64,000 bases of DNA from Halopiger djelfimassiliensis (lineage in GTDB: Archaea > Halobacteriota > Halobacteria > Halobacteriales > Natrialbaceae): assembly GCF_000455365.1 (NCBI RefSeq), contig NZ_HG315685.1, positions 175,514 through 239,513 of the forward strand. The letters run 5' to 3'. A program made the position numbers and the translations under genes. Below the pieces are notes generated by a model. The model saw only the letters and a list, made by a program, of their open reading frames with translations. It ran no database searches and was not told where the DNA came from. Positions 1 through 8,749 of the stretch are shown here, in pieces (the first letter of the stretch is position 1; each line of letters starts with the position of its first letter).

Positions 1-530
1 TCCCCTGTCCAGTTTCGAACGTCTGACTCCTCGAGAAACAGCGACGGGTCGTCGTGGGAGAAGGTGAGCCACCGGTCGCTCGCATCGTCGGTTTCGTCCG
101 CTTCGGCGTCCCTGTCGGAGCGGACGTGCACCAGCAACTCCTCGGCCGGGAGCGCCGTCTCGAAGACCGGCCGAAACTCCTCGAGCGAGTAGGTCAACGG
201 GAGACAGACTGCCGTCTCGGTTTCCCGGTCGCGTTCGACGACGAGGGCGAACCGCCGGGCCTCGCCGTCGGCCGGTCGGTAGTACACCTCGGCGTCCCCG
301 AAGGTGACGTCGTCGCCGCCGACGAGCGTCTCGACGAGACCGTACTCCGCGTCCGAGACCCGGACGTCGAACCCGAACCGATCCGCCCGCTCGCTCGGCG
401 AGACGTCGCTTGGCTCGAGGACGACGGCGTCCCAGCCAGCGTTTCGGTACTCGTCGGCGATCTCCGCAGTGTCCTCGAGCAGTTCGGTCCAGCGCGGGTC
501 CGCCGTCGGCGTCGACGTCCCGTCGCTCAT
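1..530 (-). CDS. Conserved haloarchaeal hypothetical protein (3' end outside window)
   Basis: The ATG lies at 528-530 on the minus strand and the frame stays open to the window edge, giving about 176 visible residues. The start reads MSDGTSTPTADPRW and the protein is strongly acidic, with third positions almost all G or C. No signal peptide, membrane segment or catalytic motif is visible. It has the look of the small soluble haloarchaeal DUF families, but I cannot name one. A 654-aa-scale frame on the other strand here is arginine-rich and looks like a shadow. The function is unknown and the C-terminus is missing. Confidence 0.7.
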   Translation of the reverse strand, partial: MSDGTSTPTADPRWTELLEDTAEIADEYRNAGWDAVVLEPSDVSPSERADRFGFDVRVSDAEYGLVETLVGGDDVTFGDAEVYYRPADGEARRFALVVERDRETETAVCLPLTYSLEEFRPVFETALPAEELLVHVRSDRDAEADETDDASDRWLTFSHDDPSLFLEESDVRNWTG

Positions 531-653
531 CGAATCGCCGCCCCCGTCCGGTCCGATGGTGTGACCATACGCGAGTCGAACACGGTCGAACCCGAAAACC
601 TTACTCATCTCAACGTCCCGACACCCGGTCCCCACCAGTCGGGACCGGCCCTT

Positions 654-1370
654 CTACTCCGTCTCGGTAGGAGTATCGCCGATCGACTCGTGGGTCACGT
701 TCGGATCGTCGCCGACGAGTGCCGTCTCGAGTCGCTCCCTGACGAGCGCGGCGTCGGACGGGCCGCCGGCGTCCGCGACGGTGCCCACGGAATCGGGATC
801 GAACGGCACGTCGAGCGCGCCGTAGACGGCATCGAGGACCGCAGCGAGCGCGTCGCGTCCGTCGACGAGGACGATCCCGGCGGTGAGCGCGGCGTCTTGC
901 CGGACCCGCTGGGCGATGCCGACGACCTTTCGCCGAACTCGCGACCCGCCGACCGAAAGCGAGTGGGTCCCGGGACAGAACGCGTCGTCGGGTTCGCCGC
1001 GGTCGACTTCGAGCCCCAGTTCCGTCAGGGCGCGTTCGATCGCGCCGGTAACCCGCTCGTAGCGGTCGCCGGTCCCCCGCCTGAAGTCCGCGACCGGTTC
1101 GGCGCGGGCGAACGCGATCGTCGTCTCGCCGTCGTAGGCGACGGCCCGACCGCCGACGCCGCGTTCGACCGGCGGAAAGCCTCGCTCGCGCGCGGCCTCG
1201 CGCGCGTTATCATACCCCTTACAGCGGCTATCCCGGCGGCCGAACGCGACCTGTCGGTGGGGTACCCAGACGCGGACGGCCGACTCGCCGTCGGCGGCAC
1301 TCGAGAGGAGCCGGTCGCTCACCGCGCGGTCGGCTGCAGCCGTCTCCGCGCGACCCCGGAACACTCGCAT
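654..1370 (-). CDS. Lipoate-protein ligase A family protein
   Basis: This 238-residue protein fits the biotinyl/lipoyl ligase fold. It has the N-terminal VWVPHRQVAFGRRD stretch (the family's adenylate-binding loop with its conserved arginine), then GGRAVAYDGETT, and a central GTHSLSVGGSRVRRKVVGIAQR segment matching the family's substrate-lysine region (KVVGIAQR with its conserved Lys). Members attach lipoate or octanoate to lysines of 2-oxoacid dehydrogenase complexes or the glycine cleavage H protein. I chose the ATG at 1368-1370 (MRVFRG); an upstream ATG would add eight residues. No lipoylated partner is nearby, so the substrate is inferred. Haloarchaea often have several paralogues. Confidence 0.75.
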   Translation of the reverse strand: MRVFRGRAETAAADRAVSDRLLSSAADGESAVRVWVPHRQVAFGRRDSRCKGYDNAREAARERGFPPVERGVGGRAVAYDGETTIAFARAEPVADFRRGTGDRYERVTGAIERALTELGLEVDRGEPDDAFCPGTHSLSVGGSRVRRKVVGIAQRVRQDAALTAGIVLVDGRDALAAVLDAVYGALDVPFDPDSVGTVADAGGPSDAALVRERLETALVGDDPNVTHESIGDTPTETE

Positions 1371-1435
1371 GCACGGCGGTTCGTGGCGATGCACCTAAAC
1401 CGTCCCGCTACCCAGTCGAACCGGGTTACGAACCG

Positions 1436-2317
1436 ATGGCCGTCACAGTTCCAGCATCCGTGCTCCGGCAGTACGACCGGCTTTCGCTCTACAATTCTCC
1501 GTATCCGGCTCACGACGGCGGCTGCGCGATCGACCTCTATCCCGGCACGCTCGGGGACGGCCGGACGACCGCCGCGCCCAGTCCCGTCTCGGGAACCGTC
1601 ACCGAGACCAGCACCGTCCGCGCGCCGTCGAAGCCGTACGCGCCCGACCACGATCACCTCGTCCTGATCGAACCCGACGGCCCCCCGGCGCTCGAAGGGA
1701 TGACGGTCCGCATCCTCCACGTCGAACCGTCAGTTACGGCCGGCGACTCCGTCGAGCGGGGCGACTCGCTTGGCGAACTCGTTCGGGCGGGGTTTTTCGC
1801 CCCGTGGGTCGACAACCACCTTCACGTCGGCGTTCGACCCTCCGACCGGAACCCGTACCGGGCGTCGGGATCGCTCCCGCTCGAGTTGGGCGTCGACATC
1901 CGGCCGCTCGCGTGGGACGGCACCGGGACGGTCGTCTCGACCGGCGAGACCTACGCCGTCCTCGACGCACCCTCTCACCCCGCGCCGGGCGAGACGTTCG
2001 TCGGCGTTCGGGCCGACAGCGGCGGCGTCCTCGACGGCGGCCTGCCACACTACGACGGGGGTGGGCTGCTGGCCGGCTCCGGCGGGACCGGCGTCGTCTC
2101 GCTGAACGGCGACCGGCTCGGCGTCGTCGGAGACGACGGCCGAACGATCGCGTGGGACGACATCGTCGTCACGGCAAACGGCGAGCCGATCACGGGTCTC
2201 TCGACGTTCTGCGCTCGGGACGCCGACTTCGGGGCGAAGCTGATCTGTCCCGACCGGGAGTTCTCGGTCGGCGACGAGGTACGGGTGCGCGTCCGGAGCC
2301 GCTCGAGCGAGCCCTAG
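1436..2317 (+). CDS. M23-peptidase-like protein
   Basis: This 293-residue protein has a region resembling the lysostaphin/M23 fold. An N-terminal YPAHDGGCAIDLYPG stretch supplies the family's H...D pair (His26, Asp33), and NHLHVGVR supplies the second H-x-H (His128, His130). LHVEPSVTAGDSVERGDSLG between them is the typical beta-hairpin with glycine turns. Haloarchaea lack peptidoglycan, so the substrate is unknown and the fold may serve another purpose. No signal peptide is seen, which argues against a wall hydrolase. The C-terminal third has no recognisable domain. Family assignment is moderately sure; activity is not. Confidence 0.6.
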   Translation: MAVTVPASVLRQYDRLSLYNSPYPAHDGGCAIDLYPGTLGDGRTTAAPSPVSGTVTETSTVRAPSKPYAPDHDHLVLIEPDGPPALEGMTVRILHVEPSVTAGDSVERGDSLGELVRAGFFAPWVDNHLHVGVRPSDRNPYRASGSLPLELGVDIRPLAWDGTGTVVSTGETYAVLDAPSHPAPGETFVGVRADSGGVLDGGLPHYDGGGLLAGSGGTGVVSLNGDRLGVVGDDGRTIAWDDIVVTANGEPITGLSTFCARDADFGAKLICPDREFSVGDEVRVRVRSRSSEP

Positions 2318-2321
2318 GGGA

Positions 2322-3731
2322 TCACTCGGATTGCAGGGACTCGCCGTCGACGACCCGGCCGACGAAAAGCGGCGTCTCCGTGGGCCGATCCCGGATGTAA
2401 AAGAGGAACGGCCGGTCGACGGTCATCTCGACGTGATCCGGCGGCGCGGCTTCATCCATTTCGACTGCGGTCGCGGCCGCCGCCTCGGTTCCCTCCTCGT
2501 CGACCTCGATGAAGCTCTTGTGCCGGATGTCGTCGATGGCCAACCCGCTGCTATCCCCGTCGACCATCCCGCTGAAGTCGGCACTGCCATTGTCGAACGC
2601 CCGCGTCATGCCGAGGTTCTGCATCGTTCCGACGAGGCTGAACTCGGACTCGATGCCGAACTTCGGGAACGTGAGATCGACTTTCGGCCGACCGATCTCC
2701 TCGAGCATGACGCCGAGGCGGTCGACCGAGAACGTCTCCTCGAAGGACTCGAACTCGCCCGCCGCGGGGAGGATCACGACCATGCTCGTGTCCCCGTTGG
2801 CGTAGGGGAGTTCGACCAGCTGGTGGCCGTCGATTTCGGCGTACCGAAGTTCCGCGGACTGATACATCAGGTCGAGGTCGGTCTCGCTCCCGTCGAGGTT
2901 CGTGAACGTCCCCGGCTCGGTATCCGCGGGGTCGAAGTCGTGCTCCCAGGCCGCGAGGAAGTAGACGGCGTTGGTCAACACGAGCCGCGTCGAACTGTCG
3001 ATCGATCCCTCCGGGAGGAGGTCCTCGATCCGGTCGTTCGTCCGATCGGCGACCCACTCGTTGATCTCCTGGCGGGCCTCCTCCGGACTCCCCGAGAAGT
3101 CGACCAGATGCTTGCCGGCCCCGTAGTAGGCCTCGAGCAGGTCGAAGTAGCCCTCGGCGAAGGGATAGTCGTCCTCGGGCCAGACCGTGTTGGCACTCGA
3201 GAGCTGGAACCCGAGTTCGTCCTCGGTTCCGTCGGTCTCCTCGCCGGCCCATTCCGGCGTCTCGACCGTCTTCCCGTCCTCGTTTCGCCGCTCGAACTCG
3301 TGCTCGAGCGCGCCGAAGGCGGCGTGAAGGTCGTCGCCCTCGAGTTCGTACCGCAGTGTCTCGGCCATCTCCGTGGCCGTCTCGCCGCGCGCACCGGCGT
3401 AGGTCATCGCCAGCGCGACCGAGATGCTGTACGGCGAGAAAAACAGGTTCTCGTCGGGGGTCTCCTCGCGGAGTTGCTCGAGAACGGCGAGGGAAGCGGC
3501 GACGTTGCCACGCACCTGTTCGGCCAGCAGGTCCGATTCGATCCCGGGGTCGGTGACGAGATCCAGTTCCGGGAAGTCCGTTTCGTACTCGTCGAACGCG
3601 CTGTCGTCGGGTTCGTCGCCGCTGTCGGGTTCGTCATCAGTTGGATCGTCGCCGTCGTCGCTCGCACAGCCGGCAAGCCCCGCGAGAAAGGCTCCCGAGA
3701 GCGCAAGGACGGTCCGTCTTTCGGTTGTCAT
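2322..3731 (-). CDS. Serpin-family protease inhibitor, predicted lipoprotein
   Basis: The 469-residue product begins with a twin-arginine-like signal and lipobox (ERRTVLAL...LAGLAGC), then about 45 acidic linker residues. A full serpin domain follows: NLFFSPYSISVALAMTYAGA, TLRYEL, NAVYFLAAWEHDF, and the C-terminal signature DRPFLFYIRDR...PLFVGRV. The reactive-centre hinge EEGTEAAAATAVEM (about residues 412-425) has the small-residue pattern of inhibitory serpins. Counting from P17 gives Ala-Ala at the predicted P1-P1', suggesting elastase- or subtilisin-like targets such as halolysins. The ATG at 3729-3731 is preferred because a longer open frame upstream lacks the acidic bias and would bury the signal peptide. 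It is divergent from the thioesterase gene. Confidence 0.9.
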   Translation of the reverse strand: MTTERRTVLALSGAFLAGLAGCASDDGDDPTDDEPDSGDEPDDSAFDEYETDFPELDLVTDPGIESDLLAEQVRGNVAASLAVLEQLREETPDENLFFSPYSISVALAMTYAGARGETATEMAETLRYELEGDDLHAAFGALEHEFERRNEDGKTVETPEWAGEETDGTEDELGFQLSSANTVWPEDDYPFAEGYFDLLEAYYGAGKHLVDFSGSPEEARQEINEWVADRTNDRIEDLLPEGSIDSSTRLVLTNAVYFLAAWEHDFDPADTEPGTFTNLDGSETDLDLMYQSAELRYAEIDGHQLVELPYANGDTSMVVILPAAGEFESFEETFSVDRLGVMLEEIGRPKVDLTFPKFGIESEFSLVGTMQNLGMTRAFDNGSADFSGMVDGDSSGLAIDDIRHKSFIEVDEEGTEAAAATAVEMDEAAPPDHVEMTVDRPFLFYIRDRPTETPLFVGRVVDGESLQSE

Positions 3732-3890
3732 GGTCGACGGATCGTCCGGGGTCGATAAACCCTTTCGGTAGGCTACAATAGCTCTTTCACCGTGATTTCT
3801 CTCTCGTCGATGCGCCACGGGTAACAACGGTTTGCAACGCGTGCTCCGAGAAACGCAGCGATAAAGGGAGTGCCTCGCCGACGACAGGGC

Positions 3891-4376
3891 ATGACCGACG
3901 ACCTGCAAGCGGTGATCGACGAGTTCGACGATTTCGGGGGGGTCATCCAGTACTTCATCGACGAGCATCAGGAGTTCCTCTCGTGGCTCGGAACGACCGT
4001 CGACGACGTCGGCGACGGGACGATGACGCTCTCGATTCCGTACGACGAGAAGCTGACCAACACGCGCCCCAGCACGGCTACCGACCGGCGGGCCGACATC
4101 CACGGCGGCGTCGCCGCGACGCTCATCGACACCGTCGGCGGTCTTTCGCTCCGGACGGAACTCGAGGATCCCTTCGGTGCGAGTATCGCGACGATCAACC
4201 TGAACGTCAACTACCTCCGGCCGGCGACGGGCGACCTGTCGGCGACGGCCGAGGTCGTCCGGGTCGGGGGCAGCGTCGGCGTCAGCGAGGTCACGGTCGA
4301 GAGTACGACGCCCGACGGGCAGACGCGCGAGGTCGCGACGGGACAGGGTGCGTTTCGGATCTTCCGCGACGAGTAA
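3891..4376 (+). CDS. Hotdog-fold thioesterase (PaaI family)
   Basis: This 161-residue protein carries the PaaI/YbdB hotdog signature, with DIHGGVAATLIDTVGG around residues 63-78 (the H-G-G before the long helix), then ATINLNVNYLRPA and a final beta strand EVATGQGAFRIF. The family hydrolyses acyl-CoA thioesters in the cytoplasm, with PaaI acting on phenylacetyl-CoA-type compounds. The start is the ATG at 3891 (MTDDLQ), preceded by a TATA-like ataaag. It stands alone between the divergent serpin gene and the nos promoter, so its substrate cannot be inferred from context. Confidence 0.85.
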   Translation: MTDDLQAVIDEFDDFGGVIQYFIDEHQEFLSWLGTTVDDVGDGTMTLSIPYDEKLTNTRPSTATDRRADIHGGVAATLIDTVGGLSLRTELEDPFGASIATINLNVNYLRPATGDLSATAEVVRVGGSVGVSEVTVESTTPDGQTREVATGQGAFRIFRDE

Positions 4377-4458
4377 GGCGGCGGTGGACGGATCGATCGC
4401 CATCGAAGGCCGACTTCGTATCAATCCCGGGCCGAACCAGTTCGCGAGTATTTCCACC

Positions 4459-4509
4459 CGGTAGGAATTGCTCTCGTCCCGTAGGAATCGCGTTCTTGCT
4501 ATAATAACC
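4459..4509 (+). promoter_or_regulatory. nosZ promoter with two direct repeats on a 20-bp period
   Basis: Two copies of GTAGGAAT begin at 4461 and 4481, each preceded by a C-rich dinucleotide and followed by TGC or CGC. They are spaced exactly 20 bp apart, which places them on one face of the helix. An A/T-rich TATA element (ctataataacc, 4499-4509) follows directly. Start-to-TATA distance is about 75 nt, so the transcript probably has a leader. The repeats could be a tandem regulator site upstream of the basal promoter. Binding by any named regulator is not shown. Confidence 0.55.
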
Positions 4510-4582
4510 CGGCGTACCGACGGTCTGCTGTGATGATCGAGAGCGCCGAGCGTCCGGCGCTACTCGACATCCGTTCAGGACC

Positions 4583-6505
4583 ATGACCGATACGCCACCT
4601 TCCGACGACCGGACTACCGACGAGATCGACGCGGCCGACCGGGAGCCGTTGTTCGACCGCATCCCGAGACGCGACTTCATGAAAGCCGGCGCAGCCGCCG
4701 GTGCGATGGGATCGCTCGCCGGCTGTACGAGTCTGCTCAAGGACGACGACGACAGCCTCGCGTCGGCTTCGGAGGTCGGCGCGTACGTCCCGCCCGGGGA
4801 ACACGACGACTACTACGCGTTCCTCGGGGCGGGCCAATCGGGGGAGATCCGCGTCTACGGGGTCCCGTCGATGCGACAGTTGATGCGCATCCCCGTCTTC
4901 CAGACCGACAGCGCGAGCGGGTACGGCTACGACAACCGGACCAGTGAGATGCTCGAGGATGCGGGCGGCTATACGTGGGGTGACGCACACCATCCCCGCG
5001 TGAGCCAGACGGACAACGACTACGACGGCCGCTGGGCGTTCGTCAACGACAAGGCGAACGGACGGATGGCTCGAGTCGATCTGGAGTACTTCGAGACGGA
5101 CGCCATCGTTGACGTGCCAAACCAGCAAGGGACCCACGGGGCCTGCTGTCTGCTGCCGGATACGAAGTACGTCTTCGGGGTCGGCGAACTCCGCGTCCCG
5201 ATGCCCAACGACGGCCGTGATCTCGACGATCCCGACGCATACACGTCCGTCCTCGCGGCGATCGACCCCGAGACGATGAACGTCGAGTGGGAGGTCGAAG
5301 TCGACGGGAACATGGACAACGCCGACAGCGGCAAGGAGGGCCGCTGGTTCTTCGCGACGGGGTACAACAGCGAAAGCGGCGTCTCCGAAAGCGAGATGTC
5401 CGCTTCCGACACCGACTGGGTCAAGGCCTTCGACGTGCCCGCGATCGAGGAGGCCGTCGAGAACGGCGAGTACGAGGAGATCGGCGGCGTTCCGGTCGTC
5501 GACGGTACCCGAGACAGCCCGCTGAACGACGGCGATCGTCCGATCGTCCGCTACGTCGACGTCGCCAAGAGCCCCCATGGGATCAGCGTCACGCCGGACG
5601 GAAAGTACGCAATCGCCAGCGGGAAGCTCGATCCGACGGCGTCGGTCATCGACATCGAGACCCTCGGCGAGGCTGACGACCCCAACGAGTCGATCGTCGC
5701 TCGCCCGAACCTCGGGATGGGGCCGCTGCATACGGCCTACGACGGCCGCGGGCACGCCTACACGACGCTGTTCATCGACTCGGAGGTCGTCAAGTGGGAC
5801 ATCGAAGCGGCCGTCGAGGCGTATCCGGAGGAGGAACCGGACCCCGACGATGAGAAGGAGTCGCCGGCGGTCGTCGAGAGGATCAGCGTTCACTACAACC
5901 CCGGCCACCTGATCGCCGCCGAGTCCTACACGGCCGACCCGCAGGGGGACTGGCTGATTTCGCTGAACAAGCTCTCGAAGGATCGGTTCCTGAACGTGGG
6001 GCCGATGAAACCGGAGAACGACCAGCTGATCTACATCGGGGACGACGACGAGGGAATGAAGCTCGTAAAGGACACCCCCTCCTACGCCGAGCCACACGAC
6101 GCCTCGATCGTCAGCGCGGACAAGATCAATCCTGCCGACGTCTACGACCCCGCCGACTACGACGCGGAGTTCGTCGGGGGAGAGGACTCCGAGATCACTC
6201 GCGAGGACGGTCGCGTCCACGTGCGGATGTACTCGATGCGTAACGAGTTCGGCTTCGAGGACGTCACCGTTCAGGAGGGTGACGAGGTGACGTTTACCGT
6301 CACCAACATCGAGCGGACTCCGGACATCCTCCACTCGCTGGCGATTCCGGAGTACGATATCAACCTCAAGCTCGCACCGCAGGACACCCGCGAGGTGACG
6401 TTCACTGCCGACGAACCGGGCGTCTACTGGATGTACTGTGCGTTCTTCTGTAGCGCACTGCACATGGAGATGCGTTCGCGGCTGATCGTCGAACCAGCGG
6501 AGTGA
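4583..6505 (+). CDS. nosZ: Nitrous-oxide reductase
   Basis: The 640-residue protein reduces N2O to N2 outside the membrane. A Tat signal (PRRDFMKAGAAAG) ends in a lipobox-like SLAGC, so it may be a lipoprotein. The seven-bladed propeller follows, with histidine-bearing segments typical of the CuZ site: ANGRMARVDL, SPHGISVTPDGKYA, GPLHTAYDGRGHAY, HYNPGHLIAAES and EPHDAS. The C-terminal cupredoxin domain carries the CuA ligands in WMYCAFFCSALHMEM (Cys619, Cys623, His627, Met630). It is first in an operon with nosD, nosF, nosY and nosL, which supply copper-site maturation. The start ATG at 4583 follows a strong TATA element. I am very sure of the identity. Confidence 0.98.
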   Translation: MTDTPPSDDRTTDEIDAADREPLFDRIPRRDFMKAGAAAGAMGSLAGCTSLLKDDDDSLASASEVGAYVPPGEHDDYYAFLGAGQSGEIRVYGVPSMRQLMRIPVFQTDSASGYGYDNRTSEMLEDAGGYTWGDAHHPRVSQTDNDYDGRWAFVNDKANGRMARVDLEYFETDAIVDVPNQQGTHGACCLLPDTKYVFGVGELRVPMPNDGRDLDDPDAYTSVLAAIDPETMNVEWEVEVDGNMDNADSGKEGRWFFATGYNSESGVSESEMSASDTDWVKAFDVPAIEEAVENGEYEEIGGVPVVDGTRDSPLNDGDRPIVRYVDVAKSPHGISVTPDGKYAIASGKLDPTASVIDIETLGEADDPNESIVARPNLGMGPLHTAYDGRGHAYTTLFIDSEVVKWDIEAAVEAYPEEEPDPDDEKESPAVVERISVHYNPGHLIAAESYTADPQGDWLISLNKLSKDRFLNVGPMKPENDQLIYIGDDDEGMKLVKDTPSYAEPHDASIVSADKINPADVYDPADYDAEFVGGEDSEITREDGRVHVRMYSMRNEFGFEDVTVQEGDEVTFTVTNIERTPDILHSLAIPEYDINLKLAPQDTREVTFTADEPGVYWMYCAFFCSALHMEMRSRLIVEPAE

Positions 6506-6512
6506 TCCCACC

Positions 6513-7373
6513 ATGACTACGTCCCGGCTCACGCGGCTGACCGAACTCCGACGCGCGCTGCCATTGACAGCGGCGGGACTGTTCCTGCTCGCGCTGACGG
6601 TACCGGTGTGGCGGATCACGTTCGATGCGCCCCAGTACGTCGAGACCCTCGTCGTCGAACTGTACGCCCGTCCGCGGATCGGCGGCGACTTTCAGGAAGT
6701 CCACGCGCTCAACAAGTACGTCGGGTTCTACTACCCGGATCCGGTGTACGTCGACCCCAACTACGACGTCCACGAGAACGCCATCGACGTCCCCGAATGG
6801 GTGCTCGGACCGGTGGCGTTCGTCGGTATGGCCGTGGTCTCCGTCGTCGTCTCGCTGCTGCCACGCGGGAAGATCGAACGCGGCGTGACCGCCCTGTTCG
6901 CCGGGACGGTCGTGGTCTTCGGAACGATGGCCGCGATCATTCAGTACCGGCTCTACCAGGCCGGCCACTCCCTCGATCCGGACGCCCCGCTCAACGGCGT
7001 CAGCGGGTTCACCCCGCCGCTGCTCGGCAGCTACGAGGTCGCCAACATCAGCGGCAACGCCTGGTTCGGCCCGGGCGGTTACATGCTCGTCCTGGCCGTC
7101 GTCCTGCTTGCCGTCGCGTTCCGCCTGCGGGACTCGACGGCCACGATCACGGACCTCCCGGCGCTGGTCCGCGACGGCTCGAGGCGGCTCCGGGACCGCG
7201 TTCGGCGCTCCGGAGGCGGAGACGATCGGACCGACCGCGACGGAGAGTCCGGACGGGGTGCCGACGGACGGCCGCCCCTCGAGACCGACGGCGGAACCGC
7301 CCCCGCGAGGGACGGATCGTCTTCGACCGACCGCCGCAATCGAAAGCACTCGACGGACGGTGAACCGCCGTGA
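6513..7373 (+). CDS. Nos-cluster membrane protein (NosB-like position)
   Basis: This 286-residue protein has an N-terminal membrane helix (LPLTAAGLFLLALTVPVW), then WRITFDAPQY and a conserved-looking LYARPRIGGDFQEVHALNKYVGFYY extracytoplasmic segment. Two further helices (about 100-120 and 128-150) and a fourth (LVLAVVLLAVAF) precede a charged, disordered C-terminus. A protein of this type, with a hydrophobic start followed by a W-R-I...APQY motif, sits between nosZ and nosD in many haloarchaeal and other non-proteobacterial nos clusters. It is probably an assembly or electron-transfer helper. It starts 7 nt after nosZ and its stop overlaps the nosD GTG start. The function is inferred from position only. 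Confidence 0.7.
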   Translation: MTTSRLTRLTELRRALPLTAAGLFLLALTVPVWRITFDAPQYVETLVVELYARPRIGGDFQEVHALNKYVGFYYPDPVYVDPNYDVHENAIDVPEWVLGPVAFVGMAVVSVVVSLLPRGKIERGVTALFAGTVVVFGTMAAIIQYRLYQAGHSLDPDAPLNGVSGFTPPLLGSYEVANISGNAWFGPGGYMLVLAVVLLAVAFRLRDSTATITDLPALVRDGSRRLRDRVRRSGGGDDRTDRDGESGRGADGRPPLETDGGTAPARDGSSSTDRRNRKHSTDGEPP

Positions 7374-8749
7374 ACGAACGCTATTTCGCGGTCGTCGCCG
7401 CGATCGTGCTCGCCTGCTCGCTGGTCGGCGCGGTCGTCTCCGCGACGGACGAGTCACAGCAGGACGAAAGCGTCGCGGACTGGAGCGCGGACGTTCCCGA
7501 CGTTCACGACGTGGCCGAGCCACCCGACGACGGCGTCGCGACGCTCGGAGACCGGGAGTTCGACTCCGTGCAGGCGGCCGTCGACGCCGCCGGTCCCGGC
7601 GACACGATCGTTCTCGAGGGCCGATTCGACGAGCGTGTCACCGTCGATACGCCCGGCGTTACGCTCGAGGCGCTCGAGCGTGACGGTGCGGTGATCGACG
7701 GCGGCGAGGGGGGAACGGTCGTCGAGATCGTCGCCGATGACGTGACCCTCGAGGGCGTCTGGATCCGCAACTCCGGCTACGACAAAAACGTCGACGACAG
7801 CGGCGTTTTCGTCAACGGGTCGAACGCGACGCTGTCGGCGCTTCGGGTGACCGACGTCGCCTTCGGCGTCTGGATCGGGAGCGTCGACGGCGCGACCGTC
7901 GAGGACACGATCATCGCCGGCCGCGAGGACGTCCCGACGGCCCAGCGGGGCAACGGCATCCACCTCTGGGAGACGACCGACGCCGAACTGACGAACAACT
8001 CGATCACGATCGTCCGCGACGGCATCTACTACCAGTGGGCCGAGGGTGTCGTCGCCGAGGGCAACACGATGTGGAACATGCGCTACGGCGTCCACTACAT
8101 GTACTCGAACGACAACCGCCTCGAGAACAACGTCGCCTTCGACAACGACGTCGGCTTCGCGCTGATGGTGTCGTCCGAACTGACGATGCGGGACAACGTC
8201 GCGGTCAACAACGACGGCACGAGCGGCCACGGTATCCTGCTGAAAGACGTCGAGGACAGCGAGATCGTCGGCAACGAACTCGTCGGCAACGACAACGGAC
8301 TCTTCGTCTACAACGCCCTGGGGAACCGACTCGTGGACAACCTCTTGCTCGAGAACGACGTCGGCGTCCACACCACCGCCGGCAGCAGCAACGAACTGGT
8401 AGCGGGCAACAGCTTCATCCGAAACGGCGAGGCCGCGTTCGCGGAGACGAACTCCCAGCTGAACTGGAACGGCTCCGAGCGGGGCAACTACTGGGCCGAG
8501 GCACGGACGGTCGACGTCGACAGCGACGGGATCGGCGACACCCGGTACCGGCCCGCCGGCACCGTCGAACGCCTCGTCCACGAGCGCCCGCAGGCGGCGG
8601 CCTTCGCGGAAAGTCCGGCGTTCGACGCGGTCCGGATGGCCGAGAGCTCGTTTCCGGTCCTCGAATCGCCCGGCATCGTCGACCAGCGACCGCTCGCCGA
8701 CCCACCTCACGACAACTGGAGGGACTACTATGCAGATCACGATCACTGA
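7370..8749 (+). CDS. nosD: NosD, copper-site maturation protein
   Basis: The 459-residue product has a Sec-type signal (residues 1-25), then a right-handed parallel beta-helix made of NosD/CASH repeats of about 22 residues (repeated N-x-(I/V) and G-(I/V) steps such as NNSITIVRDGIYYQWAEG and NNVAFDNDVGFALM). NosD acts outside the membrane with the NosFY ABC transporter to deliver material for the CuZ cluster of NosZ. It starts with GTG at 7370, overlapping the preceding stop as GTGA, and its 3' end overlaps nosF by 20 nt, which points to tight translational coupling. Confidence 0.95.
   Translation: MNERYFAVVAAIVLACSLVGAVVSATDESQQDESVADWSADVPDVHDVAEPPDDGVATLGDREFDSVQAAVDAAGPGDTIVLEGRFDERVTVDTPGVTLEALERDGAVIDGGEGGTVVEIVADDVTLEGVWIRNSGYDKNVDDSGVFVNGSNATLSALRVTDVAFGVWIGSVDGATVEDTIIAGREDVPTAQRGNGIHLWETTDAELTNNSITIVRDGIYYQWAEGVVAEGNTMWNMRYGVHYMYSNDNRLENNVAFDNDVGFALMVSSELTMRDNVAVNNDGTSGHGILLKDVEDSEIVGNELVGNDNGLFVYNALGNRLVDNLLLENDVGVHTTAGSSNELVAGNSFIRNGEAAFAETNSQLNWNGSERGNYWAEARTVDVDSDGIGDTRYRPAGTVERLVHERPQAAAFAESPAFDAVRMAESSFPVLESPGIVDQRPLADPPHDNWRDYYADHDH

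Noticed and set aside
54-1667. 537-residue open frame on the plus strand
   Set aside because: It is Arg/Val-rich, runs antisense to the lipoate-ligase-like gene and the first hypothetical, and lacks domains; typical shadow in GC-rich DNA.
3732-4457. Upstream extension of the serpin frame
   Set aside because: It runs antisense to the thioesterase gene, is not acidic in the haloarchaeal way, and would hide the lipoprotein signal that starts at 3731.
4499-6619. 706-residue minus-strand frame across nosZ
   Set aside because: It is a full shadow of nosZ, rich in Val/Arg/Asp without motifs.
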